DNA from: Tenggerimyces flavus
Lineage (GTDB): Bacteria > Actinomycetota > Actinomycetes > Propionibacteriales > Actinopolymorphaceae
Length of the DNA stretch: 64,000 nucleotides
NCBI RefSeq assembly: GCF_016907715.1
Contig: NZ_JAFBCM010000001.1
Location: forward strand, 5,332,001 to 5,396,000
Reading direction: 5' to 3'
Shown here: piece after piece, positions 52,179 to 60,937 of the stretch
How positions within the stretch are numbered: the stretch's first letter is position 1
How the letters are laid out: every line of letters starts with the position of its first letter
The notes under the pieces: generated by a model
Told to the model about the DNA's origin: nothing
Databases searched by the model: none
What the model saw: the letters and a program-made list of their open reading frames with translations, nothing else
Translations under genes and position numbers: made by a program

Positions 52179-53897
52179 ATGGCCACGTTCCGCCTCTGGG
52201 CGCCGCTCGCGACGGACACCGTCACCGTGCACCTCGGTCCGGTGACCGTGCCGATGGAGCGGCACAACCGCGGGTGGTGGACCGCGGAGGTGTCCGATGC
52301 CGGTCAGGGCACGCGTTATGCGTTCTCCGTCGACGAAGGTCCGGCTCGTCCCGATCCGCGTTCGCGCTGGCAGCCGGACGGCGTGCACGCGCCGAGCGCT
52401 GTGTACGAGCACTCCCTGTTCGCGTGGACCGACGACGCGTGGCGGGGCGTCGGGCTGGCCGGCGCCGTGGCGTACGAGGTCCATGTCGGCACGTTCACCG
52501 CGTCAGGAACGTTCGACGCCGCGATCGAACGCCTCGACCACCTCGTCTCGCTCGGGGTGACGCTGGTCGAGCTGATGCCGGTCGCCGCGTTCGACGGCGT
52601 CCACGGCTGGGGGTACGACGGCGTCGCGCTGTTCGCGCCGCACGAACCGTACGGCGGCCCCGACGGGCTGAAGCGCCTCGTCGACGCCTGCCACGCGCGC
52701 GGGCTCGGCGTGTGCCTCGACGTCGTCTACAACCACCTCGGGCCGAGCGGCAACTACCTCGCGGAGTTCGGGCCGTACTTCACCGACAAGCACTCGACGC
52801 CGTGGGGATCCGCGGTCAACCTGGACGACGCCGGCTCCGACGAGGTGCGGCGCTTCGTGATCGACAACGCGCTCGGCTGGTACCGCGACTTCCACGTCGA
52901 CGCGCTCCGGGTGGACGCCGTCCACGCGCTGCACGACGAGCGCGCGGTGCACATCCTGGAGGTGCTGTCGGAGGAGATCGACGCCACCGCTGCCGCGCTT
53001 GGGCGACCGTTGTGGCTGATCGCCGAGAGCGACCGGAACGACCCGCGGACGGTGACGCCGCGCGAGGCGGGCGGGTACGGCGTGCACGGGCAGTGGGACG
53101 ACGACGTCCACCATGCGCTGCACGCTCTGGTGACCGGCGAGCGGGACGGGTACTACTGCGACTTCGGATCCCTTGCCTGCTTGGCAAAAGTGCTGTCGTC
53201 GGCGTTCTTCCACGACGGGACCTGGTCGGCCTACCGGGACCGTACTCACGGCCGGCCGGTGGATCGGGAGCGGACCGCCGGGTGGCGGTTCGTCGCCTCT
53301 GTGCAGAACCACGACCAGATCGGCAACCGGGCTGCTGGCGACCGGTTGTCCGTCGATGAGTTGGCGATCGGCGCCGCGTTGATCTTGACGAGCCCGTACA
53401 CGCCGATGCTGTTCATGGGCGAGGAGTGGGGCGCTGCGACGCCGTGGCAGTTCTTCACCGACTTCCCCGATCCGGAGCTGGCGGCCTCGGTGCGGACGGG
53501 GCGGCGGCGGGAGTTCGAGCCGTACGGCTGGAAGCCTTCGGAGGTGCCCGATCCCGGCGACCCGGCGACGTTCGAACGGTCGAAGCTGGACTGGTCGGAG
53601 CCCGCTCGGGCACCGCACGACGCGTTGCTGCGCTGGTACCGGGACCTGATCCAGCTGCGCCGCACCGAGCCGGACCTCGCCGATCCACGGCTGGATCGGG
53701 TCGACGTGTCGTACGACGAGGCCGCCGGGTGGCTGGTGGTCGCGCGGGGGAGGTTCCGGGTGGTGCTCAACGTGGCCGAGGACGCCCAAGACGTCCCGCT
53801 GACCGGGTCGGTCGTGCTCGCGTGGCGGCCGGACGACACGAAGGCCGGGAACGGAGTGGTCTCCGTGCCCGGCCGTTCGGTGGCTGTTGTCCGCTAG
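52179..53897 (+). CDS. treZ: Malto-oligosyltrehalose trehalohydrolase
   Basis: TreZ, 572 residues, releases trehalose from the ends of malto-oligosyltrehalose made by TreY. N-terminal CBM48-like domain (about 1-85), then a GH13 barrel: [13 protein letters not shown] (I), [10 protein letters not shown] (II, nucleophile), LIAESDRND (III, acid) and VQNHDQIGN (IV). Family-typical are [17 protein letters not shown] and [14 protein letters not shown]. No treY or treX gene is next to it, which is unusual; they may lie elsewhere. The ATG is chosen at the start of the CBM48 domain ([11 protein letters not shown]). Confidence 0.92.
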   Translation: MATFRLWAPLATDTVTVHLGPVTVPMERHNRGWWTAEVSDAGQGTRYAFSVDEGPARPDPRSRWQPDGVHAPSAVYEHSLFAWTDDAWRGVGLAGAVAYEVHVGTFTASGTFDAAIERLDHLVSLGVTLVELMPVAAFDGVHGWGYDGVALFAPHEPYGGPDGLKRLVDACHARGLGVCLDVVYNHLGPSGNYLAEFGPYFTDKHSTPWGSAVNLDDAGSDEVRRFVIDNALGWYRDFHVDALRVDAVHALHDERAVHILEVLSEEIDATAAALGRPLWLIAESDRNDPRTVTPREAGGYGVHGQWDDDVHHALHALVTGERDGYYCDFGSLACLAKVLSSAFFHDGTWSAYRDRTHGRPVDRERTAGWRFVASVQNHDQIGNRAAGDRLSVDELAIGAALILTSPYTPMLFMGEEWGAATPWQFFTDFPDPELAASVRTGRRREFEPYGWKPSEVPDPGDPATFERSKLDWSEPARAPHDALLRWYRDLIQLRRTEPDLADPRLDRVDVSYDEAAGWLVVARGRFRVVLNVAEDAQDVPLTGSVVLAWRPDDTKAGNGVVSVPGRSVAVVR

Positions 53898-54033
53898 GCG
53901 GGCATCTTGGGCCCGAGCCAAGTGCCGCCGCTGACGTCGACCGTCGCACCGGTGATCATGCTGGCCTCGTCGGAGGCGAGGAAGGCGACGACGTTCGCGA
54001 TCTCGTCCGGCTGGCCGATCCGCCCAAGCGCCG
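53894..54033 (-). pseudogene. C-terminal remnant of a short-chain dehydrogenase
   Basis: About 45 codons match the last part of a classical [23 protein letters not shown] then [16 protein letters not shown]. The cofactor-binding and catalytic parts are absent. The fragment is joined in frame at about 54033 to a piece of an AfsR-like regulator. Its stop overlaps that of treZ by four bases. Confidence 0.7.
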
Positions 54034-54264
54034 TCACGCTGGCGACGGCCACCAGGAGAAGATCGGATGATCCGGCGGGAACAGGTGCGAGGTCCACGAA
54101 GCAGACCTCCGACGTTTCACGTCCAGCGACCTCGACCGCCAACCGCATTCCTCCAGCCACACCGACGACGCCTCGGCGAACGGCAGGTCCCGAACGTCCA
54201 CCAGAGCTGAGGCCGACCCGTCAGCCGCCAGGACCTCAACAGGTCCGAGGACGCAGAACAGCAC
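54034..54264 (-). pseudogene. Scrambled remnant of an AfsR/SARP-type regulator
   Basis: Three short pieces of one AfsR-like regulator (DNA-binding domain, BTAD domain, NB-ARC ATPase) lie within 230 bp. The opening [16 protein letters not shown] is the start of the OmpR-type domain. It is followed directly by [14 protein letters not shown] from the end of the BTAD domain. In another frame [11 protein letters not shown] and [12 protein letters not shown] come from the segment just after the P-loop. Several hundred codons between and around these are gone and the frame shifts. It cannot make a working regulator. Confidence 0.6.
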
Positions 54265-54338
54265 GCGCTGATTATGCAGTCGGTATGTCGTTCCGGTGTC
54301 CTCATGTGGTCAGCCGTGTAAACATCGGAGCTATTGCG

Positions 54339-54368
54339 GGATCGTACGGAAAATAGGATCGTGGATCG
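54339..54368 (+). promoter_or_regulatory. GGATCG triple repeat and -10 upstream of the GntR gene
   Basis: GGATCG occurs at 54339-54344, 54356-54361 and 54363-54368, and TAGGAT (54354-54359) is a fair -10 for the gene at 54403. Repeats over the promoter suggest autoregulation by the GntR protein. No clear palindrome of GntR type was seen. Confidence 0.35.
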
Positions 54369-54402
54369 AGGATGAACTGATCCAACCCCTCGGAGGTCTG
54401 CG

Positions 54403-55101
54403 ATGGCGGGAGACGTGACGTGGCAGACCTCCGCGCCGCTGCCCCGTCGACAGAATCTCGCCGACGGCGTCTATGAGGCGCTCAAAGAGCTCATCATGGA
54501 CGGCAACCTGGACCACGGCTCGCGAGTGAACCTCGACGAGGCCGCCCGGCAGCTCGGCGTCTCGCAGTCTCCGCTGCGTGAGGCGCTGGTCAGGCTGGAA
54601 GCGGTCGGCCTGGTCACCAAGGAACCGTTCCGCGGCTACTCCACGACTCCCCTGTTCAGCAAGGAGGAGCTGTACGACCTGTTCGAGTTCCGCTTCGTCG
54701 TCGAGCCGTGGGCGGCAGCCCGCGCGGCCGAACGCATCACGCCCGAGGGCGTCGCGGCGTTGAAGGCCGAACTGGCCACCTGCCCGAAGGCACCGACCGG
54801 GCAGTACTACCAGAGCTACCGCGGCCTGTCCGCGCACGACGAACGCCTGCACGACCTGATCCAGTCCTTGTCCGGCAACGACCACATGCGGCGCGCCCTG
54901 GCCAGGACGCACTGTCATCTGCACATTTTGCGGCTGCGGTATCGCGGGGGTATGGGAACGGCAGCCCTGCGCGAACACAGACAGCTCGTCGCCGCGATCG
55001 CGTCGGGTGACGCCAAGACCGCCGAGGCGGCCATGTGCGCACACCTCGAGGCCTCGCGCGACCGGCTGTTGCCCGTCTACGACGACCCGACCGACCGCTA
55101 A
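54403..55101 (+). CDS. GntR-family (FCD) regulator of the sugar importer
   Basis: Transcription factor of 232 residues. Winged helix 15-80 (LDEAARQLGVSQSPLREALV), then an FCD effector domain with the metal-binding residues in DLFEFRFVVEPWAAARAAE, LSAHDERLHDLI and ALREHRQLVAAIASGD. FCD regulators sense sugar acids or similar metabolites. It is placed first, 114 bp upstream of the two permease genes and the solute-binding protein, and so is their probable regulator. Confidence 0.85.
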   Translation: MAGDVTWQTSAPLPRRQNLADGVYEALKELIMDGNLDHGSRVNLDEAARQLGVSQSPLREALVRLEAVGLVTKEPFRGYSTTPLFSKEELYDLFEFRFVVEPWAAARAAERITPEGVAALKAELATCPKAPTGQYYQSYRGLSAHDERLHDLIQSLSGNDHMRRALARTHCHLHILRLRYRGGMGTAALREHRQLVAAIASGDAKTAEAAMCAHLEASRDRLLPVYDDPTDR

Positions 55102-55215
55102 CGCCGACACAGCGACAAAGCCGCACCAGACAACGGAGAAACGCACGCGGGTGGAGCGTGGCGTACCTCAGTGCGCCCTCGTGCCAGACCAGAAGAAGGG
55201 AGCGGAGTAGCGACC

Positions 55216-56115
55216 ATGACGACAGTTACTGCGGTCAAGGAACCCAAACAGGACAAGGCGTTCAACGTCGTCAACTACTTCGTCCTGACGATCTTCCTGC
55301 TGGTCGTGCTCTATCCCCTGGTGTTCATCATCAGCGCCTCGATCAGCTCGCCGATCGCGGTGTCGAGCGGCGAGGTCTGGTTGTGGCCGGTCGACATCAC
55401 GTTCAACGGCTACCAGGCGGTGATCGAGTACCGCACGATCGTCTCCGGCTTCCTCAACTCGCTGTTCTACGCGGGCGTCGGCACGATCATCAACGTCACG
55501 TTGACGCTGCTCGCCGCGTACCCGCTGGCCCGCCGTGACCTCTACGGCCGGAACGTGCTGATGTTCTTCTTCGCGTTCACGATGCTGTTCGGCGGCGGCC
55601 TCATCCCCACCTACCTCGTCGTCAAGGACCTCGGCCTCCTCGACACCCGCTGGGCGCTGATTCTCCCTACGGCCATGGGTGTCTGGAACATGATCATCAC
55701 CCGCACCTTTTACCAGGTGACGATCCCGAACGAGCTGCACGAGGCCGCCCGGCTCGACGGCTGCGACGACTTCAACTTCTTCTGGCGGGTCGTCGTCCCG
55801 CTGTCGAAACCGATCATCGCGGTGAACGCGCTGCTGTACGCGGTCGGCCACTGGAACCAGTTCTTCAACGCGTTGATCTACCTCACCGACCAGACGTTGT
55901 TCCCCTTACAGCTGGTCCTGCGCGAGATCGTCATCCAGAACCGCATCGACCCCGGCGCGATGGTCGACGCGAGCGAGCTCGCCAGACGCCAGGAGCTTCG
56001 CGACCTGCTGAAGTATTGCCTGATCGTGATCGCACTGATACCGCCCTTGATCGCGTATCCCTTTGTGCAGAAGCACTTCGTCAAGGGGATCATGATCGGC
56101 TCGTTGAAGGGATGA
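55216..56115 (+). CDS. Carbohydrate ABC transporter permease, YtcP/LplC type
   Basis: Inner-membrane permease of 299 residues with six helices. The EAA loop that contacts the ATPase is ELHEAARLDGCDDFNFFWRV. Hallmarks of the LplC/YtcP subfamily include FFFAFTMLFGGGLIPTYLVV and the C-terminal FVQKHFVKGIMIGSLKG. Together with the LplB-like permease and the solute-binding protein it imports an oligosaccharide. The ATG at 55216 follows a GGAG-like site. No ATPase gene is present, so a shared MsmX-like ATPase must be used. Confidence 0.88.
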   Translation: MTTVTAVKEPKQDKAFNVVNYFVLTIFLLVVLYPLVFIISASISSPIAVSSGEVWLWPVDITFNGYQAVIEYRTIVSGFLNSLFYAGVGTIINVTLTLLAAYPLARRDLYGRNVLMFFFAFTMLFGGGLIPTYLVVKDLGLLDTRWALILPTAMGVWNMIITRTFYQVTIPNELHEAARLDGCDDFNFFWRVVVPLSKPIIAVNALLYAVGHWNQFFNALIYLTDQTLFPLQLVLREIVIQNRIDPGAMVDASELARRQELRDLLKYCLIVIALIPPLIAYPFVQKHFVKGIMIGSLKG

Positions 56116-56119
56116 GGAC

Positions 56120-57112
56120 ATGGCGACCCTGACGAAAGAGCGCCGGCCTCAGACCCGTCGAAGCGGTTCGGGCCGGGACCGAGGCGTCCGCCGAGCCAAG
56201 CGCGCGGCGATCGGCCGGCAGATCAAGCACAACTGGCAGCTGTACGTCATGCTGATCCTGCCGGTCGCGTACATGATCGTCTTCCACTACTGGCCGATGT
56301 ATGGCGTGCAGATCGCGTTCCGGAACTTCAACCCCATCGACGGAATCTCCGCGAGCCCGTGGGTCGGGCTGCAGCACTTCGAGCGGTTCATCAACGCGTA
56401 CCAGTTCTGGCCGCTGATCGAGAACACCGTGTTCCTGCATGTGTACGAGCTGGTCGTGCGGTTCCCGTTGCCGATCATCCTCGCGCTCGCGCTCAACCAC
56501 GTTCGGGTGCGCTGGTTCAGGGCCTCCGTGCAGATGATCACGTACGCACCGCACTTCATCTCCACTGTCGTCGTGGTTGGCATCCTGTTCCTGCTCCTCG
56601 ACCCGCGCACCGGGCTGCTCAACAACCTGATGAGCCTCGTCGGCATCGAGGGCGTCAACTTCATGGGCGACCCGGGCATGTTCCGGCACGTGTACGTGTG
56701 GTCCAGCGCGTGGCAGAGCATGGGCTTCTCCGCGATCATCTACCTCGCCGCGCTCTCGAGCGTTCCGCAGGAGCTCCACGAGGCGGCGGTCGTCGACGGC
56801 GCCACGAAACTTCAACGTATGTGGCACATCGACCTCCCGAGCATCATGCCGATCGCCGTCATCCTGCTCATTCTCGACATCGGTTCGATCCTCAGCGTCG
56901 GCTTCGAGAAGGTGCTGCTGATGCAGACGCCGCTGAACATGGGAACGGCCGAGGTCATCGACACCTACGTTTACAAGGTCGGGATCGCGTCTCAGGTCCC
57001 GCAGATCTCGTACGCGGCCGCCATCGGGTTGTTCCGCGCGGTGATCGGGCTCGTCCTGCTCGTGATCGCCAACCAGATCGCCCGCCGTCTCGCCAAGACA
57101 AGCCTCTGGTGA
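56120..57112 (+). CDS. Carbohydrate ABC transporter permease, LplB type
   Basis: Partner permease of 330 residues. A basic N-terminal tail precedes six helices (YVMLILPVAYMIVFHYWPMY is the first). The EAA loop is ELHEAAVVDGATKLQRMWHI. LplB-type features are FRNFNPIDGISASPWVGLQ and VPQISYAAAIGLFRAVIGLV. It starts four bases after the first permease, so they are cotranscribed. Confidence 0.88.
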   Translation: MATLTKERRPQTRRSGSGRDRGVRRAKRAAIGRQIKHNWQLYVMLILPVAYMIVFHYWPMYGVQIAFRNFNPIDGISASPWVGLQHFERFINAYQFWPLIENTVFLHVYELVVRFPLPIILALALNHVRVRWFRASVQMITYAPHFISTVVVVGILFLLLDPRTGLLNNLMSLVGIEGVNFMGDPGMFRHVYVWSSAWQSMGFSAIIYLAALSSVPQELHEAAVVDGATKLQRMWHIDLPSIMPIAVILLILDIGSILSVGFEKVLLMQTPLNMGTAEVIDTYVYKVGIASQVPQISYAAAIGLFRAVIGLVLLVIANQIARRLAKTSLW

Positions 57113-57140
57113 GGAACCTCGTAGCAGGAAGGAAAGGACG

Positions 57141-58970
57141 ATGACGCAGGACAACACGCACGGGGCTCAGTCACCTGGCCGAGCGCGATCACGTCGCGAG
57201 TTCGTACTCGGCGCCTTGGGCATCGGCTTGGCCGCCACCGCCGGCAGCAGCCTGCTGGCCGCCTGTTCCGGCGGCAAGGGCAGCGGCGGGTCCGGTGCGG
57301 CTCCGGTCGCGGACGCCGCCGCGGTCAAGGGCGGCCCGAAGACCACACCGTTGAAGGGCGTCATCTACCCCGACGGGTACATCGGCCCGATGGCGTCCGA
57401 GAAGGGCAAGCTCGTCGTCGGGGAAGAGAAGGTCACGCTCAAGATCGTGGTCCCGAAGGACAAGGAGACCGCGGACTGGAACAACAACCAGTTCTCGAAG
57501 TGGTACGAGGAACGCACCGGCGTGCACGCCGAGTTCCAATCCGTCGGCATCGAGGACCAGTGGCCGGAGACGATGGCCAAGGTCAACGCGATGATCACTG
57601 CCGGCGAGATCCCCGACGTCTTCATGAACATCCAGTTCTCCAACTCCCAGCTCATGCTGTACGGCCAGCAAGGGCTGTTCCTCCCGCTGGAGAAGTACAT
57701 CGCCGACTACGGCGTGGAGATCAAGCGCGTCTACAAGGACTACCCGGACACCGAGAAGGTCATCACGGCGCCGGACGGACACATCTACTCGATGCCGTAC
57801 GTCAACGACTGCTACCACTGCAAGGCCGGCGGCCAGCGGATGTGGGTCTACAAGCCGTGGCTGGACAAGCTCGGGCTCAAGATGCCGGAGACGCTCGACG
57901 AGTTCCGCGACATGCTCATCGCGTTCAAGACGCGCGACCCGAACGGCAACGGCAAGAACGACGAAGCGCCGTTGATGGCGGACTCGGAGACGTTCCTCAC
58001 GAACTACTTCATGGGCTCGTTCATGTACATCCCGTTCACCGGCACGAACGCGCGTGACCCCTGGTTGGTGGTCGGCGACGACGGCAAGGTCCAGTTCGTC
58101 GCGAACAGGGACGAGTGGCGCGCGGGGCTGCGCTACATCGCCGGCCTCTACAAGGAAGGCCTGATCGCGAAGGAGAGCTTCACCCAGAACGGCGACCAGC
58201 TGCGGCGCGTCGGCGACAAGAAGGGCGACCGGATCCTCGGCGCGGTCCGCGCGTTCTACTGGGGCTCGTTCCTCACCATCGACGACGACTCCCCCGACGC
58301 CCCGTGGCGCGACTACGTCTGTGTCCCGACGCTCAAGGGGCCGTCCGGAACGCAGATCTCGACGTGGGACTACTACGCGCCGTGGGCCAACGGCCGGTTC
58401 GTCGTCACCAACGCCTGCAAGAACCCCGCGGTGGCGGTGATGTGGGCCGACGGGCAGTACGAGCTCGAGACCCAGATGCGCTCGTACAGCGGCGTGAAGG
58501 ACAAGACCTGGCGCTGGGCGAAGCAGGGCGAGATGGGCATCAGCGGCAAGCAGGCGCTCTGGACCACGATCGGCACCTGGTCGGAGCTGCCCGACGGTAC
58601 GTGGTGGGGTCAGAACGGCACGAACTACCGGTCCAACGACTACCGGCTCGGTGAGGTCGTCGACCCGAAGAACCCCACGTTCGAGCAGCCGCTGTACACC
58701 AACAGCCGGGACAACTACTTCCCGCACAAGCAGGCGCAGGAGCTGCAGCTGCCGCCGGTCTATCTGAACGAGGACCAGGCCGCGACCGCGGCGGAGATCG
58801 CGACGAACCTCAACAGCCACATCAACGCGAGCACCGCGCAGTTCATCATCGGCAGCCTGAACGTCGAGGACGACACGGTCTGGACGAAGTACGTCGACAC
58901 GATCGAGCAGATCGGTCTGGAGTCGTACCTGCAGACGTATCAGGAGGCCCTGGACGCGTACAACAAGTAA
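57141..58970 (+). CDS. Tat-type solute-binding lipoprotein of the sugar importer
   Basis: Extracellular substrate-binding protein of 609 residues. The signal has a twin-arginine motif (SRREFVLGALGIG) and a lipobox ending LLAAC at about residue 42. The mature part starts KGVIYPDGYIGPMASEKGKL and continues as a large LplA-like (cluster D type) binding protein, with MPETLDEFRDMLIAFKTRDP typical of the family. Length and aromatic content suggest an oligosaccharide ligand. Last gene of the GntR operon, 28 bp after the permease. Confidence 0.88.
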   Translation: MTQDNTHGAQSPGRARSRREFVLGALGIGLAATAGSSLLAACSGGKGSGGSGAAPVADAAAVKGGPKTTPLKGVIYPDGYIGPMASEKGKLVVGEEKVTLKIVVPKDKETADWNNNQFSKWYEERTGVHAEFQSVGIEDQWPETMAKVNAMITAGEIPDVFMNIQFSNSQLMLYGQQGLFLPLEKYIADYGVEIKRVYKDYPDTEKVITAPDGHIYSMPYVNDCYHCKAGGQRMWVYKPWLDKLGLKMPETLDEFRDMLIAFKTRDPNGNGKNDEAPLMADSETFLTNYFMGSFMYIPFTGTNARDPWLVVGDDGKVQFVANRDEWRAGLRYIAGLYKEGLIAKESFTQNGDQLRRVGDKKGDRILGAVRAFYWGSFLTIDDDSPDAPWRDYVCVPTLKGPSGTQISTWDYYAPWANGRFVVTNACKNPAVAVMWADGQYELETQMRSYSGVKDKTWRWAKQGEMGISGKQALWTTIGTWSELPDGTWWGQNGTNYRSNDYRLGEVVDPKNPTFEQPLYTNSRDNYFPHKQAQELQLPPVYLNEDQAATAAEIATNLNSHINASTAQFIIGSLNVEDDTVWTKYVDTIEQIGLESYLQTYQEALDAYNK

Positions 58971-58985
58971 AGATTGCCCGAACTG

Positions 58986-59069
58986 GCCCCCACGGTCGTG
59001 GTCGGTCCCTAGCCTGTAGCCATCCGGTGGACACGGGGTACGGGACGCACCGGCTACCACCGTGGGGGC
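58986..59069. repeat. 11-bp inverted repeat flanking a promoter region
   Basis: GCCCCCACGGT (58986-58996) is repeated in inverted form as ACCGTGGGGGC (59059-59069), with 62 bases between that hold TAGCCT, a possible -10 for the nuclease-like gene at 59079. It could be a stem in the preceding transcript's end or a paired operator. Confidence 0.4.
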
Positions 59070-59078
59070 ACGTTCGCG

Positions 59079-60005
59079 ATGATCGATCCCATTCAGGTCC
59101 TGTGGTCGCCTGCCGGCCTGTCGATGCCGTCGCTGGGCGCACGCGCGCTCGTCGACGTCACCGACGGGGACACCCCGAACATCCGGATGCCGATCCGGAT
59201 GCTGTCGGTGGACACGCCGGAGGTGACGGCTCGTACGCCCGACGGGGCGGCGAAGGTCGACAAGAAGTTCCTGCAGCTCGCGGAGTGGATGCGCGAACGC
59301 CCTGCGGACGTGCCCATCTCCGCTCGGCTGTCGAAGGTGCTGGAGCCCAAGCTGGCCACGGGATCGGCGGGGACCCTGCACTTCACGCAGGGGAAGTCGG
59401 CCTCGGCGTTCGAGCACGAGAACATCGACAAGCGGCTGCGCAAGGATCCGCCGAACGAGGACGAGAAGCGCAACCTGTTCATCCGGATCGCCGACGCCCC
59501 GTTCGACAACAACAACCGACTGCTCGCCTACATCGCTCCGAACTACTCGACGACCGAGCTGGCGAAGCTCACGCGAGCGCAGCGCGGCACGTTCAACCTG
59601 GACCTGATCGCCGCCGGCTGGGCCGCGCCGTTCATCCTCTACCCCTCGATCCCGGGCGAGCTGGACCTGCCGCTGTTCCTGGAGGCGGCCGCCGCGGCGG
59701 TGAAGGGCAAGAAGGGGATCTGGAGCGACAAGAACACCCTGCTGGCGTACGAGTACCGCGCGATGGAGAAGCTGTTCTCCATTGCCAAGAAGGGGATCGA
59801 GGACGGCAAGCCGGTGACGGGCGCGGCCCGATACGGCTGGCGCGAACGGTACTGCGCCGACCTGCGGACCCGGGTGCTGCACGGGCCGGAGGACTACATC
59901 GACGTCCCGCCGGTGTACCGCCTGTGGATCTGGCCCGCCGACGTGCAGACCGCGATCGGCACCCTCAACCTCACCCCCGCCCCGAGACTGGTCAGCGCCG
60001 ACTAG
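59079..60005 (+). CDS. Staphylococcal-nuclease-fold protein
   Basis: Protein of 308 residues, no signal peptide. The N-terminal segment DVTDGDTPNIRMPIRMLSVD with DTPEV carries the nuclease motif (DGDT, Arg, and Glu of DTPE). RLLAYI supplies the second Arg region, and FNLDLIAAGWAAPF matches the C-terminal strand-helix. A long insert (about 60-140) and an extra C-terminal helical region with RYGWRERYCADL make it twice the size of a simple SNase. Calcium-dependent nucleic-acid cleavage is possible but not proven. It stands after the sugar operon with its own promoter. Confidence 0.6.
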   Translation: MIDPIQVLWSPAGLSMPSLGARALVDVTDGDTPNIRMPIRMLSVDTPEVTARTPDGAAKVDKKFLQLAEWMRERPADVPISARLSKVLEPKLATGSAGTLHFTQGKSASAFEHENIDKRLRKDPPNEDEKRNLFIRIADAPFDNNNRLLAYIAPNYSTTELAKLTRAQRGTFNLDLIAAGWAAPFILYPSIPGELDLPLFLEAAAAAVKGKKGIWSDKNTLLAYEYRAMEKLFSIAKKGIEDGKPVTGAARYGWRERYCADLRTRVLHGPEDYIDVPPVYRLWIWPADVQTAIGTLNLTPAPRLVSAD

Positions 60006-60136
60006 GCCTTGGCCTGCATGCCGCCGAGCAGGATCTTCGCGAGCTCGGCCGCGTAGTCGCGCGGATCGAGCTCGGGATGCTGATCGAGGTGCGCGAGCAT
60101 GACGTCGATCGAGCCCTGGTAGGTGACGGCCATGAC
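60002..60136 (-). pseudogene. C-terminal remnant of a TetR-family regulator
   Basis: About 43 codons resemble the end of a TetR-type ligand domain (TYQGSIDVMLAHLDQHPELD, then AAELAKILLGG). The DNA-binding part is absent; on its 5' side the sequence switches to another gene fragment. Short length makes this a tentative identification. Confidence 0.45.
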
Positions 60137-60247
60137 AGCGTTCCGTTGATCGGTGCGCTCAAGCTCGTGGTGTTGATCGTCCTCGCCGAGGTGAGCAGTC
60201 AGCTCTACTTCCGGCGCAAGGGCGGACCGTACCTGCCGGGGTGGCGC
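60137..60247 (+). pseudogene. Fragment of a membrane protein C-terminus
   Basis: Thirty-seven codons in frame with the SDR that follows read as one hydrophobic helix (GALKLVVLIVLAEV) and a basic tail ending GPYLPGW. It looks like the end of an unrelated membrane protein joined to the SDR start. It is recorded only because the stretch is otherwise unexplained. Confidence 0.3.
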
Positions 60248-60854
60248 ATGAGCGGGCGTACCTACGTCGTCACCGGCTCGGCGTCGGGCATCGGCGCCGC
60301 GACCGCGTCGATCCTTCGCGACCTCGGTGGCCAGGTCGTCGGCTGCGACCTGTCTGCGCCCCTTGCTGGGCGCGCGGCGACGCCCCCCCCCCCGAGCCGT
60401 CGCCGTGTCCTCGACCTCCTCGCTCGCACCCGCGGACGAACGGGTCCTGCAAGCCTGTGCGGACGGCGACGAAGCCAAGGCGATCGCCTTGGTGGACGCC
60501 GATCCCGCACTGCGCGCTGCTGCTTACGGCATTGCCAAGCGAGCACTGAACGGGTGGGTACGACGATCCGCCCCGACACCGGGATGGGCCGGCGCCGGCA
60601 TCGCGCTCAACGCGGTCGCTTCCGGCGTGGAGGACACTCCGGCCGCCGCCTGGATCCTCGCCGACGACGAGGTACGCGAGTCCGTCGAGGCAGCCGCACC
60701 ACAACCGTTCGGCGGCTTTCCGGGCCAACCGGAGTGGGTCGGTCATCTCATCGGCTGGCTGGCGAGCCCGGAGAACCGCTTCGTCACTGGTCAGGTGATC
60801 TTCGCCGACGGCGGCGCCGAAGCCGCCCTGCTCGGCGACCGCCAGTGGCGGTGA
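60248..60854 (+). pseudogene. Short-chain dehydrogenase broken at an 11-C run, with its middle deleted
   Basis: The first 46 codons are a normal SDR start (YVVTGSASGIGAATASILRD, then GCDLSAP). At an uninterrupted run of eleven C (60383-60393) the frame changes. The sequence resumes as AVAVSSTSSLAPADERVLQA, AYGIAKRALNGWVR (catalytic Tyr/Lys) and LIGWLASPENRFVTGQVIFAD, the second half of the same type of SDR. About 60-70 codons between the halves are missing. Both a deletion and a frameshift are needed, so it is not merely a homopolymer sequencing error. Confidence 0.7.
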
Positions 60855-60925
60855 TCATGTACGTGATCGTGAAGCCAGACTGGTGATATACGCCGATTTC
60901 CTTTCATGATCACGTACATGATCAC
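60851..60925 (+). repeat. Dispersed stem-loop repeat, copy B (75 bp)
   Basis: Arms 60851-60873 and 60903-60925 are a 23-bp inverted repeat with one mismatch. The 29-base loop resembles the loop of copy A (636-711) read in the other orientation, so the whole element is conserved, not only the palindrome. Located between the SDR pseudogene and the GntR gene; overlaps the SDR stop by a few bases. Confidence 0.8.
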
Positions 60926-60937
60926 GGTGTGGTGGAG

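Noticed and set aside
52133-52181. Alcohol dehydrogenase and treZ start codons sharing one CATG
   Set aside because: The dehydrogenase has a better start 45 bases further in (52135), with a ribosome site and family homology, so the start overlap is probably not real.
60383-60393. C-run as a phase-variation switch
   Set aside because: Changing the number of C cannot restore the SDR, because about 65 codons are also missing.
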